Shown piece after piece: positions 23,801 to 34,900 of a stretch of DNA of 64,000 nt; within the stretch, counting starts at the first letter, position 1, and the number at the start of each line of letters is the position of its first letter. Position numbers and translations under genes: made by a program. The stretch is from Heliopora coerulea (lineage: Eukaryota; Cnidaria; Anthozoa; Scleralcyonacea; Helioporidae). The DNA is taken from positions 305,501 through 369,500 of the forward strand of contig JASJOG010000041.1 of NCBI GenBank assembly GCA_030142905.1. Reading direction: 5' to 3'. The notes below the pieces were generated by a model, which was not told the DNA's origin, made no database searches, and worked only from the letters and a program-made list of their open reading frames with translations.

Positions 23801-25371
23801 AAGGTTTTTTTGGCTCTTCAAACCTTCACACCACATCCTTTTTCTTTAAATACTGTATGTAATTGTAAACACCATCAATCATGCTAATATCCTTACATGT
23901 TTTTATTTGTTTTCCCAGTTTATGTGAAAGGTTTCTAATTAAGTTTGAACTTTCTGTTCATTGTAGTCATGTGTGGTGAAATAATATAAATGGAAATAAT
24001 ATTTTTTTAAAGCTTTCAAGATTTTTGACAGAGTGTGATTTATATATAAATTTATTTGTTTATAAATACTTGGGGAAATACTATACAAGCTGCCTAGTAC
24101 CAAAGGCTTGAATCTTTGTGAAGGCTTTGTAGCGAAGGTTTGAAAGTTAAATTTTAACCTTCATCATCACTGCGATAGTTATCAAATGTAGACAACTTTG
24201 TTGAGTAATGTGTCTTAAACAAAGGATGAGCCAACCATACTTGAATGGGTTTCTGAAATATCAGAATCTAATACTATAAACCAGAATTTATCACAGCCTT
24301 AAGAAACTGAAGGATTATTTATTGGCACCTTTGACCAGGCCTTTTTTTTTTGCACCAAAGATGAATCATCCATTTTTGACAGGGCCATCAAAATTTCCAG
24401 TATCATGAACCTACAACTGTCATATTTTGAAAGCAACAGATTAAATATTATGTTCTTTATATGCATGCTCTCAAGCTATTCTACTCAAAAAAACTTCCTG
24501 AACCCCTGACAGTAAACGAATCCATAACCTTCTGGTCACTGGTGAGATGTTCTAACCAATGAGCTATGTGGACTCAGATGGTGAGCAAAGGTTACATTTA
24601 TGTACTGGTTTGTATTGATTACATTCTGAGTAGAATAGCTTGAGAGCATGCATACAAAGAACATCATATAAATACCAAGCAACAACATTTAACATCAGAT
24701 TACATAATGTTGATCAGCAGTGCCAAGTGTAACATGGATCTATCAAGAGCCAAAATGGCTCACTTAGAACGCACTACAGAGTGAAAAGCATTACTCTTTA
24801 AATGTTGAGTTGTGCTCCTTTTTACAGTTAATAATTTTACATAAATTTCAGAGTGGAGATATTCTAAACCCTGGTGTACAGTCCTTCAAGACCCTCCCAG
24901 TGAGTTCAGAAACATTTTTTTTTTGCTCCCCGGGAAGCCACTTTTGCTTCCACAACGTTTTCACGGGTGGGCAAACGGGAAAATGTTTGAGGAAACATCG
25001 ATGATCTCAAATGTTTCTGCAGCAATGTTTCCTAGATGCATATTCAACTTTGAACCAGAAACCCACCAACTACAATCCACTTAAAAAATTGGCAAACACC
25101 TGAGTTGATAGGGGAAGAAAAAACTTATATCACTGATGGTTTTGCATGCGCGAACACGAGCTGCTTCGCTAGAAGGAACAGAGATAACTGGTTACGCTTT
25201 CCAATTCAGTCAGAACTTAACTACAAAACTCGGCAACTCTGTACTGGTTAATCATTTCTCTGTACAAATTAATCATAATTAGTATGCCGGAACGACATAC
25301 CTTTTCTGAGAGGAACGTTCGGGAACAACCACTGAAGATTCTAAGCGATGTTTCCCTTTCCCTTCTGGCAT
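20852..25371 (-). CDS. Barentsz/CASC3-like (Btz motif) arginine-rich protein, 4 exons, 202 aa
   Basis: Minus-strand exons 25371-25301, 22181-22012, 21454-21291 and 21055-20852 join in matching phases (2, 1, 0) with GT/AG borders. The product has a serine/acidic and RE/RR-rich N-terminus (27-80), then PSDVPRGGRYFLHDDRE (124-140), an RGG/RS stretch (153-176) and PLWKHDKFEE (176-185). The spaced G-x-[FY]F-x-HDDR and W-x-HDKF blocks are the hallmarks of the Btz/SELOR segment by which CASC3 (Barentsz/MLN51) binds eIF4AIII in the exon junction complex. An RNA-processing role is inferred from that. The protein is far shorter than CASC3 and ends soon after HDKFEE, without the usual following residues. 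A donor-like AAG|GTTCGT at 20864/20863 would allow further exons; none was found, and AATAAA follows the stop. Intron 1 holds a hAT MITE and a foldback, introns 2 and 3 SINE pieces. Confidence 0.68.
21545..21650. repeat. SINE fragment, same family as 19490-19710
   Basis: The stretch from CTCGCAACAACTTAACGC to CATCGTCAGGGAAACACGAA matches the body of the SINE at 19610-19700; the tRNA-like head is missing. It lies in intron 2 of the minus-strand gene. Confidence 0.6.
22677..23610. mobile_element. Non-autonomous hAT element, 934 bp
   Basis: It starts TAGGGATGCACCAGAAC and ends with the complement of TAGAGATGCACCAGAAC, the classic hAT terminus of Charlie/Tip100-like elements. Flanks ACCAGTAC and ACCACTAC agree at seven of eight bases. 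Just inside both ends are several AGTTCTGGCCAGAAC-like subterminal palindromes, plausible transposase sites. No transposase. It lies in intron 1 of the Btz-motif gene. Confidence 0.82.
23755..24170. mobile_element. Possible decayed inverted-repeat element
   Basis: CAAACCTTCAAAG-type motifs near 23775-23830 are mirrored by TTGAAAGTTAAATTTTAACCTT near 24139-24161. The ends are imperfect and no target duplication is clear. Confidence 0.3.
24450..24664. repeat. 38-bp-arm foldback enclosing a tRNA-like segment
   Basis: Arms 24450-24487 and 24627-24664 are inverted repeats with one mismatch, around a 139-base loop. Inside, the minus strand has a tRNA A-box-like TAGCTCATTGGTTAG (about 24567-24553) and a weak B box, so a tRNA or SINE piece is captured between the arms. 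Confidence 0.75.
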
Positions 25372-26822
25372 TATTTGCTTTGAAATACGATTCACACTAA
25401 CTTCGACAACACTACCGCAGATTGACTGTGGGAAATGGCCACGATAGTTTAGTCAGCGTTTAACATTTTCAGGGACAGAGCTCTTGTTGGCCTGCGGAAT
25501 GCAAGATCCCAAAAGGTGAAACTTGGTGTACGGTGTGCTAGTTATATCAAGATATAAGGATGGCAAAGTTATTAGTTGCTAAAACTGAAACTTTGCAATG
25601 GGGGTTAAATAAACAAAAGCAATACCTCCTCAGAAAAAAAAAATAAGTATATTTTTTTCATCATTCTCAGTCACATATAAAATGCCACAGAAATCATAAA
25701 AATTGGTTTAAACTTTTTATTGCCGGCAAAATAACAATGCATAAATATTTAAACATTAGAATTGAATAAATGCTTATTTAAGAAACTTTCCTATTTGCAG
25801 CATTTAATATTTAGCTTTTCAATGAATCTTTTATAGAAGTAATTCCATAACATGCTTACAACAGGATGGATTCTGATCACTAACAACTGCAATGTTGTTA
25901 GTGATCAGAATCCTCCAACCATGTCCATTTCAGAATGGACATGGTTGGAGGTTCTAGGTTCATCAATGTTCCTTTCCTAATCATTACAAGAGCACTAACC
26001 TTGAAGTAGTGAGCATGTTTCACCTAAAACACATTACAACAGAAATTCCAAACAGGGACAACATTTTGCTGCTTCAGTTTCAATTTACAAGGACATAAGA
26101 AGCATTCTGTAAATGGGTAGGCCAAAGAGGGTTCAAAACAGTGTGACACAGCAACTTTCTTTCCAAAGTCTCTCTTTGGATACTAGAGTGCAGGTGGTGA
26201 GGTTTTCCTTTTAGTACAGGTACAATCTATTTCAAGGATAACTGAGCCATGACTACCTGATAAACGACAGAAACAAAAGGACCCCATGCTTTAAAAAAGT
26301 GTTAAAAGCATTTTAAAAATTTTTAAAACACTTTATTTTTAACATTTTTAACCATGTTTTAAAAGTGTTAGCCTGTTATACGAGTACAATAGCATTTAAA
26401 ACAGCAACTTACCACCGGTTTCAAACAGTAGCCATTTCTGCAAATGACCATATAGTATACCCTATTGGCAATTGCCCAAAAATTTAGAGAGTTATGGGTT
26501 AGGGTTAGGTCAGAGTTAGGAGAAGAAAATGGCCAGTAGTGTGCAAAAAAATACCTGTGCACTCACAACATTACACAGAGGTTGAAAATACCATTAATTT
26601 AAAATACCATTCAAAAGTTCTATCCAACAATCAGACAAAGAGCCCAAGCTTTCTATGAGCAGATTGTCAAGCAATTTGCCCAATTATTTTGATATAAGTC
26701 TGCCATCTTATGGGGTCCAATAAATAATTTGTAATTCAGACATTACACAGGTATCATTAAATACATAATTACAATTCATAACTTAATTTTTGATGAATAT
26801 GAACTTTAGCATTAACTTCTTG
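25372..26822. other. Upstream region of the Btz-motif gene and downstream region of the glycosyltransferase gene
   Basis: No gene is supported. It holds a double hairpin at 25868-25951 and a short TTAGGGTTAGG-like run near 26505. A promoter for the minus-strand gene is expected above 25371 but shows no recognisable core. Confidence 0.45.
25868..25951. repeat. Two adjacent hairpins
   Basis: The first has perfect 20-bp arms (25868-25887, 25894-25913) around TGCAAT. The second has 18-bp arms (25912-25929, 25934-25951) around TCAG and shares two bases with the first. Together they would fold into two abutting stems. Confidence 0.85.
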
Positions 26823-28022
26823 TCAATTCTTGTCCCTGGTATGGTTGATAAGCTGTTCATATGGACCAGCTGCATACATGTACTCAAATTCTCCACTCCC
26901 ATGTTGGCTAGGGTCCCTAAATCCAAGAATTTCCCATTTTTTAGACAACAGGGACAACACAGTTTGATCATGCCGGTTGTCAACAAATTCAGGCAGATTT
27001 TCTTTCCCCATCTGATTATCCATGTCTGTCAAAATACGAGGATCAGAGGCATAGGCCATCCACTCCATTACAAACTGCAATGACCTACAATTTCTACGAA
27101 CAAGCACAAACGAAGCTATGCGCTGGAGTGATTCATAAACACGACTGTCGTCCATATCCATCAAAACAAAGGCATCTCGTTTGCTGTGGTATTTTTCCGA
27201 AAAACGTGTGTAGAAAACCACAATTCCATTTTTCACTTCCTGACACAGCTTGAGCAAAGGTCCTGCATCTTTGACAAGGTATGCTCCAGCATCTTGATAC
27301 ATTAAAATGTCACCATCCACCATATTCTCAACTAGAGTTTTTAATATAATATATGGTTTCCAAAGCCAGTATCCGCTACCTCGACTCTGACGTAGGATGA
27401 ACGAGTTTCTGTGTCGAAATCTATTGCTAAGTGATTTCAAACCATAAGCCGTTGCGAAATCGAAGCCACCAGGGAAACGCGCCGATCTGATTGCCTTTAT
27501 TTTCGAGCTCTTGCAACAGTTATTAGCAAATGTTATAAAGTACTTTTTCACCTTCAAGTCCCTTGCTCTCACCTTCCTGTAACGCTTAAACAGACGTAGC
27601 GCAGAAGTTAAATTGTTTTTCCAAGGATAGTTCCAACGTAGTGATGTCTTATTTAGTATATCAAGATTACCACGCTTGTGGAATTTCCATCTCGTTCGTT
27701 TTGTTTCAAAAGGTAGTTTAACTCTTTCTCCAGCAAGCATATCTCGGGCAATTTCATATAATTTGTTACAACTTCCACTCACTGCCTCACTTGCGTTTGC
27801 ATCGTAAGTCGTCAAATTTGCCCAGTCCATTTCGCTAGCACCATGCCCTGAGTTCCCATACAAATGAATCTTAAAAGAACTTTCTTCGACTTCAACTGCA
27901 CAGTAATAGAAAATCAACATTAGCATTATGGAAATAAAAACAATAATGCCAGAGTGTCTCGTTATGAATTCCTTCACCATTCTCAAATCAATGTTCCACG
28001 TTTCGGCCCCCAGTTCATACAT
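26823..28022 (-). CDS. Intronless type II membrane glycosyltransferase-like protein, 399 aa
   Basis: A single open frame. An internal Met at residue 15 is an alternative start. A short basic N-terminus is followed by one membrane segment (about 24-43), then a luminal domain: the Golgi type II layout. Residues 216-226 (GSGYWLWKPYI) and 237-246 (GDILMYQDAG) match a motif pair I associate with nucleotide-diphospho-sugar transferase-like proteins (capsular-polysaccharide-type GT-A folds), the second Asp-rich block being the likely sugar-nucleotide/metal site. Later landmarks are DNRHDQTVLSLL and several N-x-S/T sites. Acceptor and donor sugar cannot be told. It is the first of three intronless glycosyltransferase genes on this strand; the other two belong to GT61, so the clustering may be coincidental. 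Confidence 0.78.
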   Translation of the reverse strand: MYELGAETWNIDLRMVKEFITRHSGIIVFISIMLMLIFYYCAVEVEESSFKIHLYGNSGHGASEMDWANLTTYDANASEAVSGSCNKLYEIARDMLAGERVKLPFETKRTRWKFHKRGNLDILNKTSLRWNYPWKNNLTSALRLFKRYRKVRARDLKVKKYFITFANNCCKSSKIKAIRSARFPGGFDFATAYGLKSLSNRFRHRNSFILRQSRGSGYWLWKPYIILKTLVENMVDGDILMYQDAGAYLVKDAGPLLKLCQEVKNGIVVFYTRFSEKYHSKRDAFVLMDMDDSRVYESLQRIASFVLVRRNCRSLQFVMEWMAYASDPRILTDMDNQMGKENLPEFVDNRHDQTVLSLLSKKWEILGFRDPSQHGSGEFEYMYAAGPYEQLINHTRDKN

Positions 28023-30356
28023 CCCAAGTTAACCAGTTCTCACCAATTTCCATTATACTTCACATTTTACAAATGCGTACCGAGAAAGAACGATGACTCA
28101 AAAATAACCGATTTGGATTGACACATTGCTCACGGCCCAGTAACAACACAAAACCCGCTCAGTCGTGTAGGATTCCACTGAAATCTTATAACTGACAAAA
28201 AACTGTGGAAATCGATACGTACCAAGACAAATACTCGTGCCGCAAACACACTGATCTAAAGTTTTTTCACTATTATCCTATTCTACGATTTGCTGCAACA
28301 TGAAAACCGCGTGGAGACTAGAACTAGAAAATTTCTTGGGCGGTTCCCCTCCCATGGGGACGTAACAGTTTGGTCTGTAAGGTATGAAAATGGTCTAAAT
28401 CGTTACCTGCCGGATAAAATCACCAAATTTCGCGCAAGAGTACTGTCAGATATAGGAAACAATTTCAGTAGGGATCCCTGTGTTCGCCCAACACTTCACA
28501 ATACAACAAATTATTCGTCGTTTTACTCGTGCTTTTTATTAAACCCTAACACAATCGAACCAAAACACCTACTACTTATTGACCCACAGATACGCCCCTC
28601 TGCCAATTTCTTACATGAAAATTCTGTTGGCTAATATTACCACGTGTTCTCAAGACGTCATCGCTTGTTATCACCTGCAAGTTATTTATAAACTAATTGG
28701 AATATGTTAACTATTTCCCCACATTGGAATCATAAAACAATATACAAAACTAAGGTTTACGAATGTTCAGTAAATGTTCAGCTGTCGCAGTAAGTTCTTA
28801 TGACTCTAGGTTCTCTTCTTGGTGTCTATTTCAGCCTCGTTTTCTCTGCTTTGCGCTCTTCGTTGGTTCTGTTCGTTTTCTCTGTTCTCGCTTGTCTGCT
28901 CTCTCCTCTGCTCTCTCTTGTACTCCCTGCTTGTTGGGAAAGAAGCGTCTGTTTTATGCTTTTGGTGGGCAATTTTAGTTGACAGTGATTGACATTACAG
29001 GTTAGCTAATCAGATGCATTCTGACCAAGTCTTGCGCTCTGCCAGGTGAAGGCGTCGTTTGGGATGTGACATAGTCAGCAAGAATGTTTGAAAAAGATTT
29101 TTCGATACTAAATGAATATAGTTTTGTAAAATTGAGGTAGTAAAATCAGAATGTAACAGTCCTCATCATAGTTAAGTTATTTCACAGTTTCATATCGTAT
29201 TTCAAGCTCAAATCTAGTCTGAATAGTAATTACATCATACCTGGAATTCAGTTAAGTATCTGACTGGTTGAATTCATCTCAAGTCTTCGTCGAATATTTG
29301 ATACATACTTTTTTGTTTTGCTTTTTTGTTTCACCTCGCATTTTCCTTAGGCGGTGGGCTTTCACTCGAAACGCCAGCATGCCGTTTTCTCGTTTTTTGG
29401 CAGAGAAGTCAAACCCTCGATAACTCGAGCCTCGCGGTTACTCGAACCAAAATCAAATACTCCTAGATTTGCTTTATACTTTTACTGTGATTTTACTCTC
29501 GGGAACACGAACTCTCAATAACTCCAGCATCTCACCAACTCGAAGTGAAATCATTTTCCCTTCAAGTTATTTCTTTTTAATTTTCCCCTCAATAACTCGA
29601 ACCTCATTTGTCAATGAAATGTAACGACGTCAAAACATAATTCAGAACATTTAATTCACTTTGAATCAAACCGAGCAGCATGCGTTCATAGTGAAGTGTC
29701 TAACTGTCCTTTGTGTCAAGTTCGTTCGTATCTTGGCATTAAGTATAGATAAAACGTGTTTTGTTGCTTCGTTAGCAAAGTGTCGTTTCGTTTATACGCT
29801 TTCTCTTAAATAAACCTGACGAAGACGCTCTCTGTTGAAATAGTAACGAAGGACCAATCGGTGACGCCCATTTTTAGAGGGAAAGCAATTATTCTGCGAC
29901 GTTTGTCCGAGTTCTGTAATTAACCAACATTTCGTAAGCCCCGTTACGTTTGGTGCCAACGTCATTGATTAAGTTTCATTTACAAGTGCAAGGATCAGGC
30001 TAGGTGCCTCATAGTGTTGCATGTCAGTAGCAGTGTAAATAAAGTATCTAAGTGCAAAATTTCCGTAGCTCGTACCAGCTTTATATTGATATCGAATCAG
30101 CTCTTCACATTGATGTGGCCACAATCCAGACTCTTTGGGATTGCATTTATCGGTTTGAAGCATTTGTCTTTGTCCATCGTTGGCTTAATTTTATCGAATT
30201 TTCACGGCTTTGACGAGCGGTTGATGATGAACTCGGAGAACAGTTAAGAGTAGAATAAACGTTCACTAACACACGAACGATAGAATATAGATAAAACAGA
30301 GAACGGCTTCGAGCAACAATATCTCCTTGAGGCTGTCGGTAAGCATGCGTCGGACT
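28023..30356. other. Intergenic region between glycosyltransferase genes
   Basis: No gene is supported. At 29410-29630 repeated phrases of the type CTCGATAACTCGA and CTCAATAACTCGAAC resemble the ends of pogo/Tigger-like DNA transposons; no complete element was delimited. The last 150 bases before 30357 are diverged homologues of 46290-46440 downstream of the second GT61 gene. Confidence 0.4.
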
Positions 30357-31994
30357 TCAGGGACAGAGTTTCTTCCTCATCTTAGCCAACAGCCCGGTAA
30401 AGACCGAAGGAGGAATTCGAGTACGTTTATTCTTCTTTTCGTTTTGGGCTTCTTCATTTATCCAATTGAGATAATGAAGATTACGCCACCGAGCTAATGC
30501 TTTGAAATGTCCAAGTTCAGGAAAATAGCTAGGGAATAGTTCAATGAGACCACCATGACTGGGTAGAAATAAAGTGTGCGTGAGTCCCGCGCCATGCATT
30601 CCAGCTAGAATATCTGCATTTGCAATAAGTGAAAGCTGCCTTTTCATTGCCATCTTGTCCAGTTGAACTCCAATCACCGAAGAAAAGAAACTCGTGTTCT
30701 TAGCTGCATCGAGAAGTTCTTTCTCATTCCAGATTTTTCGTTCGATATTCCCGGATGGGTTTCGCGGATGGGCAACGTAATCTCGTCTCCAAATTACAAC
30801 TAACCGCAAGCGTTTACAGTCCAGATCAGACTCCGTCAATATACCGTGTTGATTTAGGAAGAAGCGATGGAAGTCCTCAATCAGGGGTATCCTTTCTAAC
30901 ACGTCATAATCATACATAGGACTTTCATACCCCGGAGAGTTCCATACGGCGTGCTTGTACCGGCTGACGGTTTTCAACTGAGAAACTCGGGAAGCGGAGT
31001 TAAACATCGTTGTCCAAACGGAGTCTAAATTGCCTTTCGGATGAGCATCGAAAAATAAAATTTTCGTATCATGAGGAGATTTTTGAAAATATCTCATCAC
31101 AAGAAACGCATTGTAGAAGTCTGTCATCGAGTGATAAAGGTTCACGTATTCATATCGTTTCACTATTATTGTAAAATCCTCGATATAAGAAACTGGATTG
31201 GTACTGACACTTTCGTTTGCATACGGGATTACGTTTGCAAGCCATTCGTTCAAATGACTTTCGTGATTGGACGGAAATCGATACTCTGACGGAAACTGTC
31301 GGCAGGGTAAACTGAAGAAGCCTTTGTGAACGATAAAATATTCTGCATACTCTGACTGTCTCATAACTTTGCTCATTTCTTCCCCGCCAAGGTTTTTACC
31401 TTGGATTAGCTCCTTCCTAAAGATCGCATCTCGAAACGACACAAAATGTCCCTCAGGAAACAACTCCGCTTTACCATCGCAGTAAGTTCTTTTGTGCTGT
31501 CGCCATTGAATGAATATATTCTCTCCACTGTGCTGCTGTGCTATGGTCGATGCAGATGCTTCAGTCGTGTATTGAACCGTGTAATGTATCCCTGATTTTT
31601 CCTTTCGTTGCACGGTATCTCTCGCTGACATCTGTTGATTCTTCTTCGAAGAAAGATTCGTTAAATTGAGAAGGTATCTTTGAAACCTTAAACTTTGTTT
31701 ACGGGTGTCGTTGAGTCGTCCAACCAACAATTGGTCGTTCGAATCAAGTACATGGTTCTTGTCATACGTTGAAACCCTCGTTGGGGGAATTAATCTTCCC
31801 TCCACGATTAATTTTGTCGGTTTACTTATCTTGATAAATAGTAAAAGGGTCAAAAACATGTAGGCTGTTGTCGCGATCAAAATGCCTGTGGTTAAAACGC
31901 GTCTACCTCGAAAACGAAATGTAGACATCCTCGTTTCATCTCCCAGTCCTCGTTTAGCATCTTGCTTCAGGCAAGGGCGTCGCGTGACGTACAA
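30357..31994 (-). CDS. GT61-family glycosyltransferase, xylosyltransferase-like, copy 1
   Basis: An intronless frame of 545 codons. The Met at 31928 (residue 23) is conserved with the paralogue at 48015 and is the better start, giving 523 aa. Residues 33-56 form a signal anchor. The luminal domain has KRYEYVNLYHSMTDFYNAF (279-297), WRRDYVAHPRNPSGN and GMHGAGLTHTLFLPSHGG (465-482), the signatures of GT61 (DUF563), the family of EOGT, POMGNT2 and plant beta-1,2-xylosyltransferase. The first two motifs recall the plant enzyme most, so transfer of xylose or a related sugar onto N-glycans in the Golgi is a reasonable guess, not established. From codon 96 to the stop it is 99.3% identical to the gene at 46444-48090, while codons 23-95 are only about half identical. 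A possible 5' UTR acceptor lies just upstream. Confidence 0.9.
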   Translation of the reverse strand: MYVTRRPCLKQDAKRGLGDETRMSTFRFRGRRVLTTGILIATTAYMFLTLLLFIKISKPTKLIVEGRLIPPTRVSTYDKNHVLDSNDQLLVGRLNDTRKQSLRFQRYLLNLTNLSSKKNQQMSARDTVQRKEKSGIHYTVQYTTEASASTIAQQHSGENIFIQWRQHKRTYCDGKAELFPEGHFVSFRDAIFRKELIQGKNLGGEEMSKVMRQSEYAEYFIVHKGFFSLPCRQFPSEYRFPSNHESHLNEWLANVIPYANESVSTNPVSYIEDFTIIVKRYEYVNLYHSMTDFYNAFLVMRYFQKSPHDTKILFFDAHPKGNLDSVWTTMFNSASRVSQLKTVSRYKHAVWNSPGYESPMYDYDVLERIPLIEDFHRFFLNQHGILTESDLDCKRLRLVVIWRRDYVAHPRNPSGNIERKIWNEKELLDAAKNTSFFSSVIGVQLDKMAMKRQLSLIANADILAGMHGAGLTHTLFLPSHGGLIELFPSYFPELGHFKALARWRNLHYLNWINEEAQNEKKNKRTRIPPSVFTGLLAKMRKKLCP

Positions 31995-34900
31995 ATGACC
32001 AACTTCATTAAGTGGCCATCACCTGTAACTGCAATTATACAATCAAATGTACTGAAGTAATAACGAAGGAGGTCTAGTTTCAAATCTCCCCGTAGCACAT
32101 AGATTGGACAGGTGACAACGCCCCAAAAATAAATGCTTGTATATTAAAATCAAATTCTACCAGTCTCATATTTCATGAATGGATTGGTTTGTTTTCTTTC
32201 TTGATCGGTTTCAGAAACAAAAGAACATATTTCTAGTGCAATACTGCCACAGTACTTTGAATCGGCGTGTATCTTAGAAACGATGTGCATGCAATTGACA
32301 TCAGTATTTCTGAACAGTGACAAATAGAAACAGCAAACGATCATCATATTATCTCTACGATAATGCAGACTATTTTCAAAACCCTGCTGATTCCATTGCG
32401 AAACTACTTTGCACCCGAAAGTCAAACATCTAATGTCTAACCATAACCCGCAACATATATACAAATTATAACAGAAAAGCCAAACTGAAAATATCCATCT
32501 AGGAACTTAATATTCAAGTAAACACAAGAAAGGACACAATATTGGTGGTAATATTTCGACTCTATTGCAGAGTCATTATCAAACCAAATAATTAGAAACT
32601 TGCCGAAAACGCTATATACACACGACAATGACGTAATCACTAATTAATTCAGACGACTGGATTGATGATATCAGGTGGTCAGTTAACTGGGGAAATAGAT
32701 CTGTTGTAAGCGTTATATCTATGAAAAAATAATTACATGAACTTATATAATAGTGATGAATACGTGTTGGAAAAAATTCGGTGTATTGAATTAAATGTAC
32801 CAATAGGAAAAATTTCCATCTGGTCAAGTTACTCGAAGAGCATAGCTACTCAAACAAGCACACTGGTAATACAAGACTTCGCCATGCGGCAAAATACGGA
32901 TATATTTAAAAGAATTGAATGGTCATTTGATTGTACATGGTGTGAGGAGCAACACTCCATTTCTTTCTGTTCTTGAGCTGCACTTGCCATTTATTCAACC
33001 AAATGACAGTGATCCAAAAACCTCAGGTAGTGAAAGCCATTCTTGCTCTGGACAGACAGAAACCGTTGACTGCGTTACGAAGAATTCCCAGAAGCCATTT
33101 ATGACTCAAAAGAATGTTTTGTCCCCGAGAATTGCTCCATAAATTTAAATTGAATTGTATGCCATCAACTTCTCGCAGCGAGAGAAGTGTGTCTCCGAGA
33201 AATGTCTCTTTGTGTGAACAGTTCATGCGACAAGTTTCATCGATAAAGTCAAAGGACAACCAATCAATGGGTGTCATTTAATTCCCAACAATACCATGAC
33301 TCACTTTCTCTTCCTCCGATGGGTATAATCAACTATAGTCTCTAATTAAAACTAGTCGATCAAGTAAAAAAGTCCCCGCAAACAAGTCTCCTCGTGTTTC
33401 TGACAAAACGGACACATCCTGCGACGTCTCCGCAACTTCAAGCCTTGCGTGTCCCAGCCTTAATTGTTTGCCTAATACCGCAAGAAATCTTTATTAAAAC
33501 ACGATTAAGTTGATATTCTTTGTCCTTTCGAAAGCTTTATCCTTCAAAGAAACTTATCTAAACAAAAGAGTTTTTGAAAAGCTGGCGGGGACTGTATATA
33601 CAATACTTGAAATAGCTGGAATTGTATTGACAACAGTTAACCCAGAAAGGAACACAAACTGAAAGCAGGTTTACTCAGTACTTCTCAAAGCAAAATCGAT
33701 TCATGTCCCTCGACATTTCCCGAAGGAAACCCCCTTCAACCGTGATTTAAGACGGATAAGTACCTCGAACGTCGGCTTTAAGTCAGATAAATATAGTAGA
33801 ACCCCCTTAATTCGCGGACATCGGGGTCCAAGGACCCGGTCCGCGAATTATCCGGGTCGCGAATTAGTCTGTACCTCCGTTTGAGGTAAACTGAAAAATG
33901 TTGACTTCGGCAGTGTCAGATTATCATGAAAAGTTTCTGTTTAGGAGAAACAGCATTTGAGTCAAAATATAGTAGGGTTAATTTGTCCTATACATTTATT
34001 TCGTAAGGATTTAATGATATGTTGCAACATACTTGACCATTATCGCCCATACCCCTGTCCCTAGATCAGGTTCTCTAGGCTATGAACTATTCATTTAATT
34101 ACTTCACAAATCCTTATCTGACATGTGTTGCCAGTCAACTTATATGTCTTGCAGCAAGTTGTCTTACTCTAAACACCTATTTGGTCCCAAGAAGGATAAT
34201 AAAATATACACCAATATATATTGAAAAGTTCAGCACAAATTTTGTCCGAACATCAATGATTGAAAGATTAACAGCCTTGGGCTTTTGAGTATGCATACAT
34301 TCTAACAACAGCATATTTATAAATAGTTATACTTCAAGTAAAAGAAAATTTAGACAAGCGTATGGTTAACCTTTGCCTAGATAGGGGACATCTATATCCT
34401 CTTTGATACCCATGACCTCCAGAAGCCTTGATCCTGATATTTAGCTTTGGCAATGAATTTGTCACGAACAATAATCATCAAGAGCTGCACAAATTTGCAT
34501 AATAATGCTTGAGAAGTATCTCAAGATTTCATAATTCCCATACGTCCTCAGAATTCTGTTGGCAAAGAGTAATAATCGCATCCTTAGGCATCCCCAAGCT
34601 ATTTAGCCTTAGTATCACTACAAATATACGAACAAAATTCTGCTATTCAAACAAAACAACCGGCAGGGCTAAGGGCGGATATTTTTGTTTGATGGTAATC
34701 GACAACGGCAAATTCCGTCTGTACATGGAGTTGTTTGCTTTCGGATTTTTCGCCTTCTGTTTCCTTTTCTCGGTATCTGCTTTTATGAATATTTTACAAA
34801 CTATTTACTTCATTAAACCCCATATATGATAAAAATACACTGCATGAAAACGCGGATATTCCGATGTCTATACGTCTGAATAGTGTTTTGAATATCCCTG

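Noticed and set aside
26495..26520. TTAGGG-like run as a telomere trace
   Set aside because: Only two or three units, within chance expectation for AT-rich DNA with G runs.
28290..28634. 114-codon plus-strand ORF upstream of a glycosyltransferase gene
   Set aside because: No domain, low-complexity composition and no supporting neighbours; probably chance.
31071..31289. 72-codon plus-strand ORF, identical to one at 47158-47376
   Set aside because: Antisense to the two GT61 genes inside the converted tract; its identity only reflects that tract.
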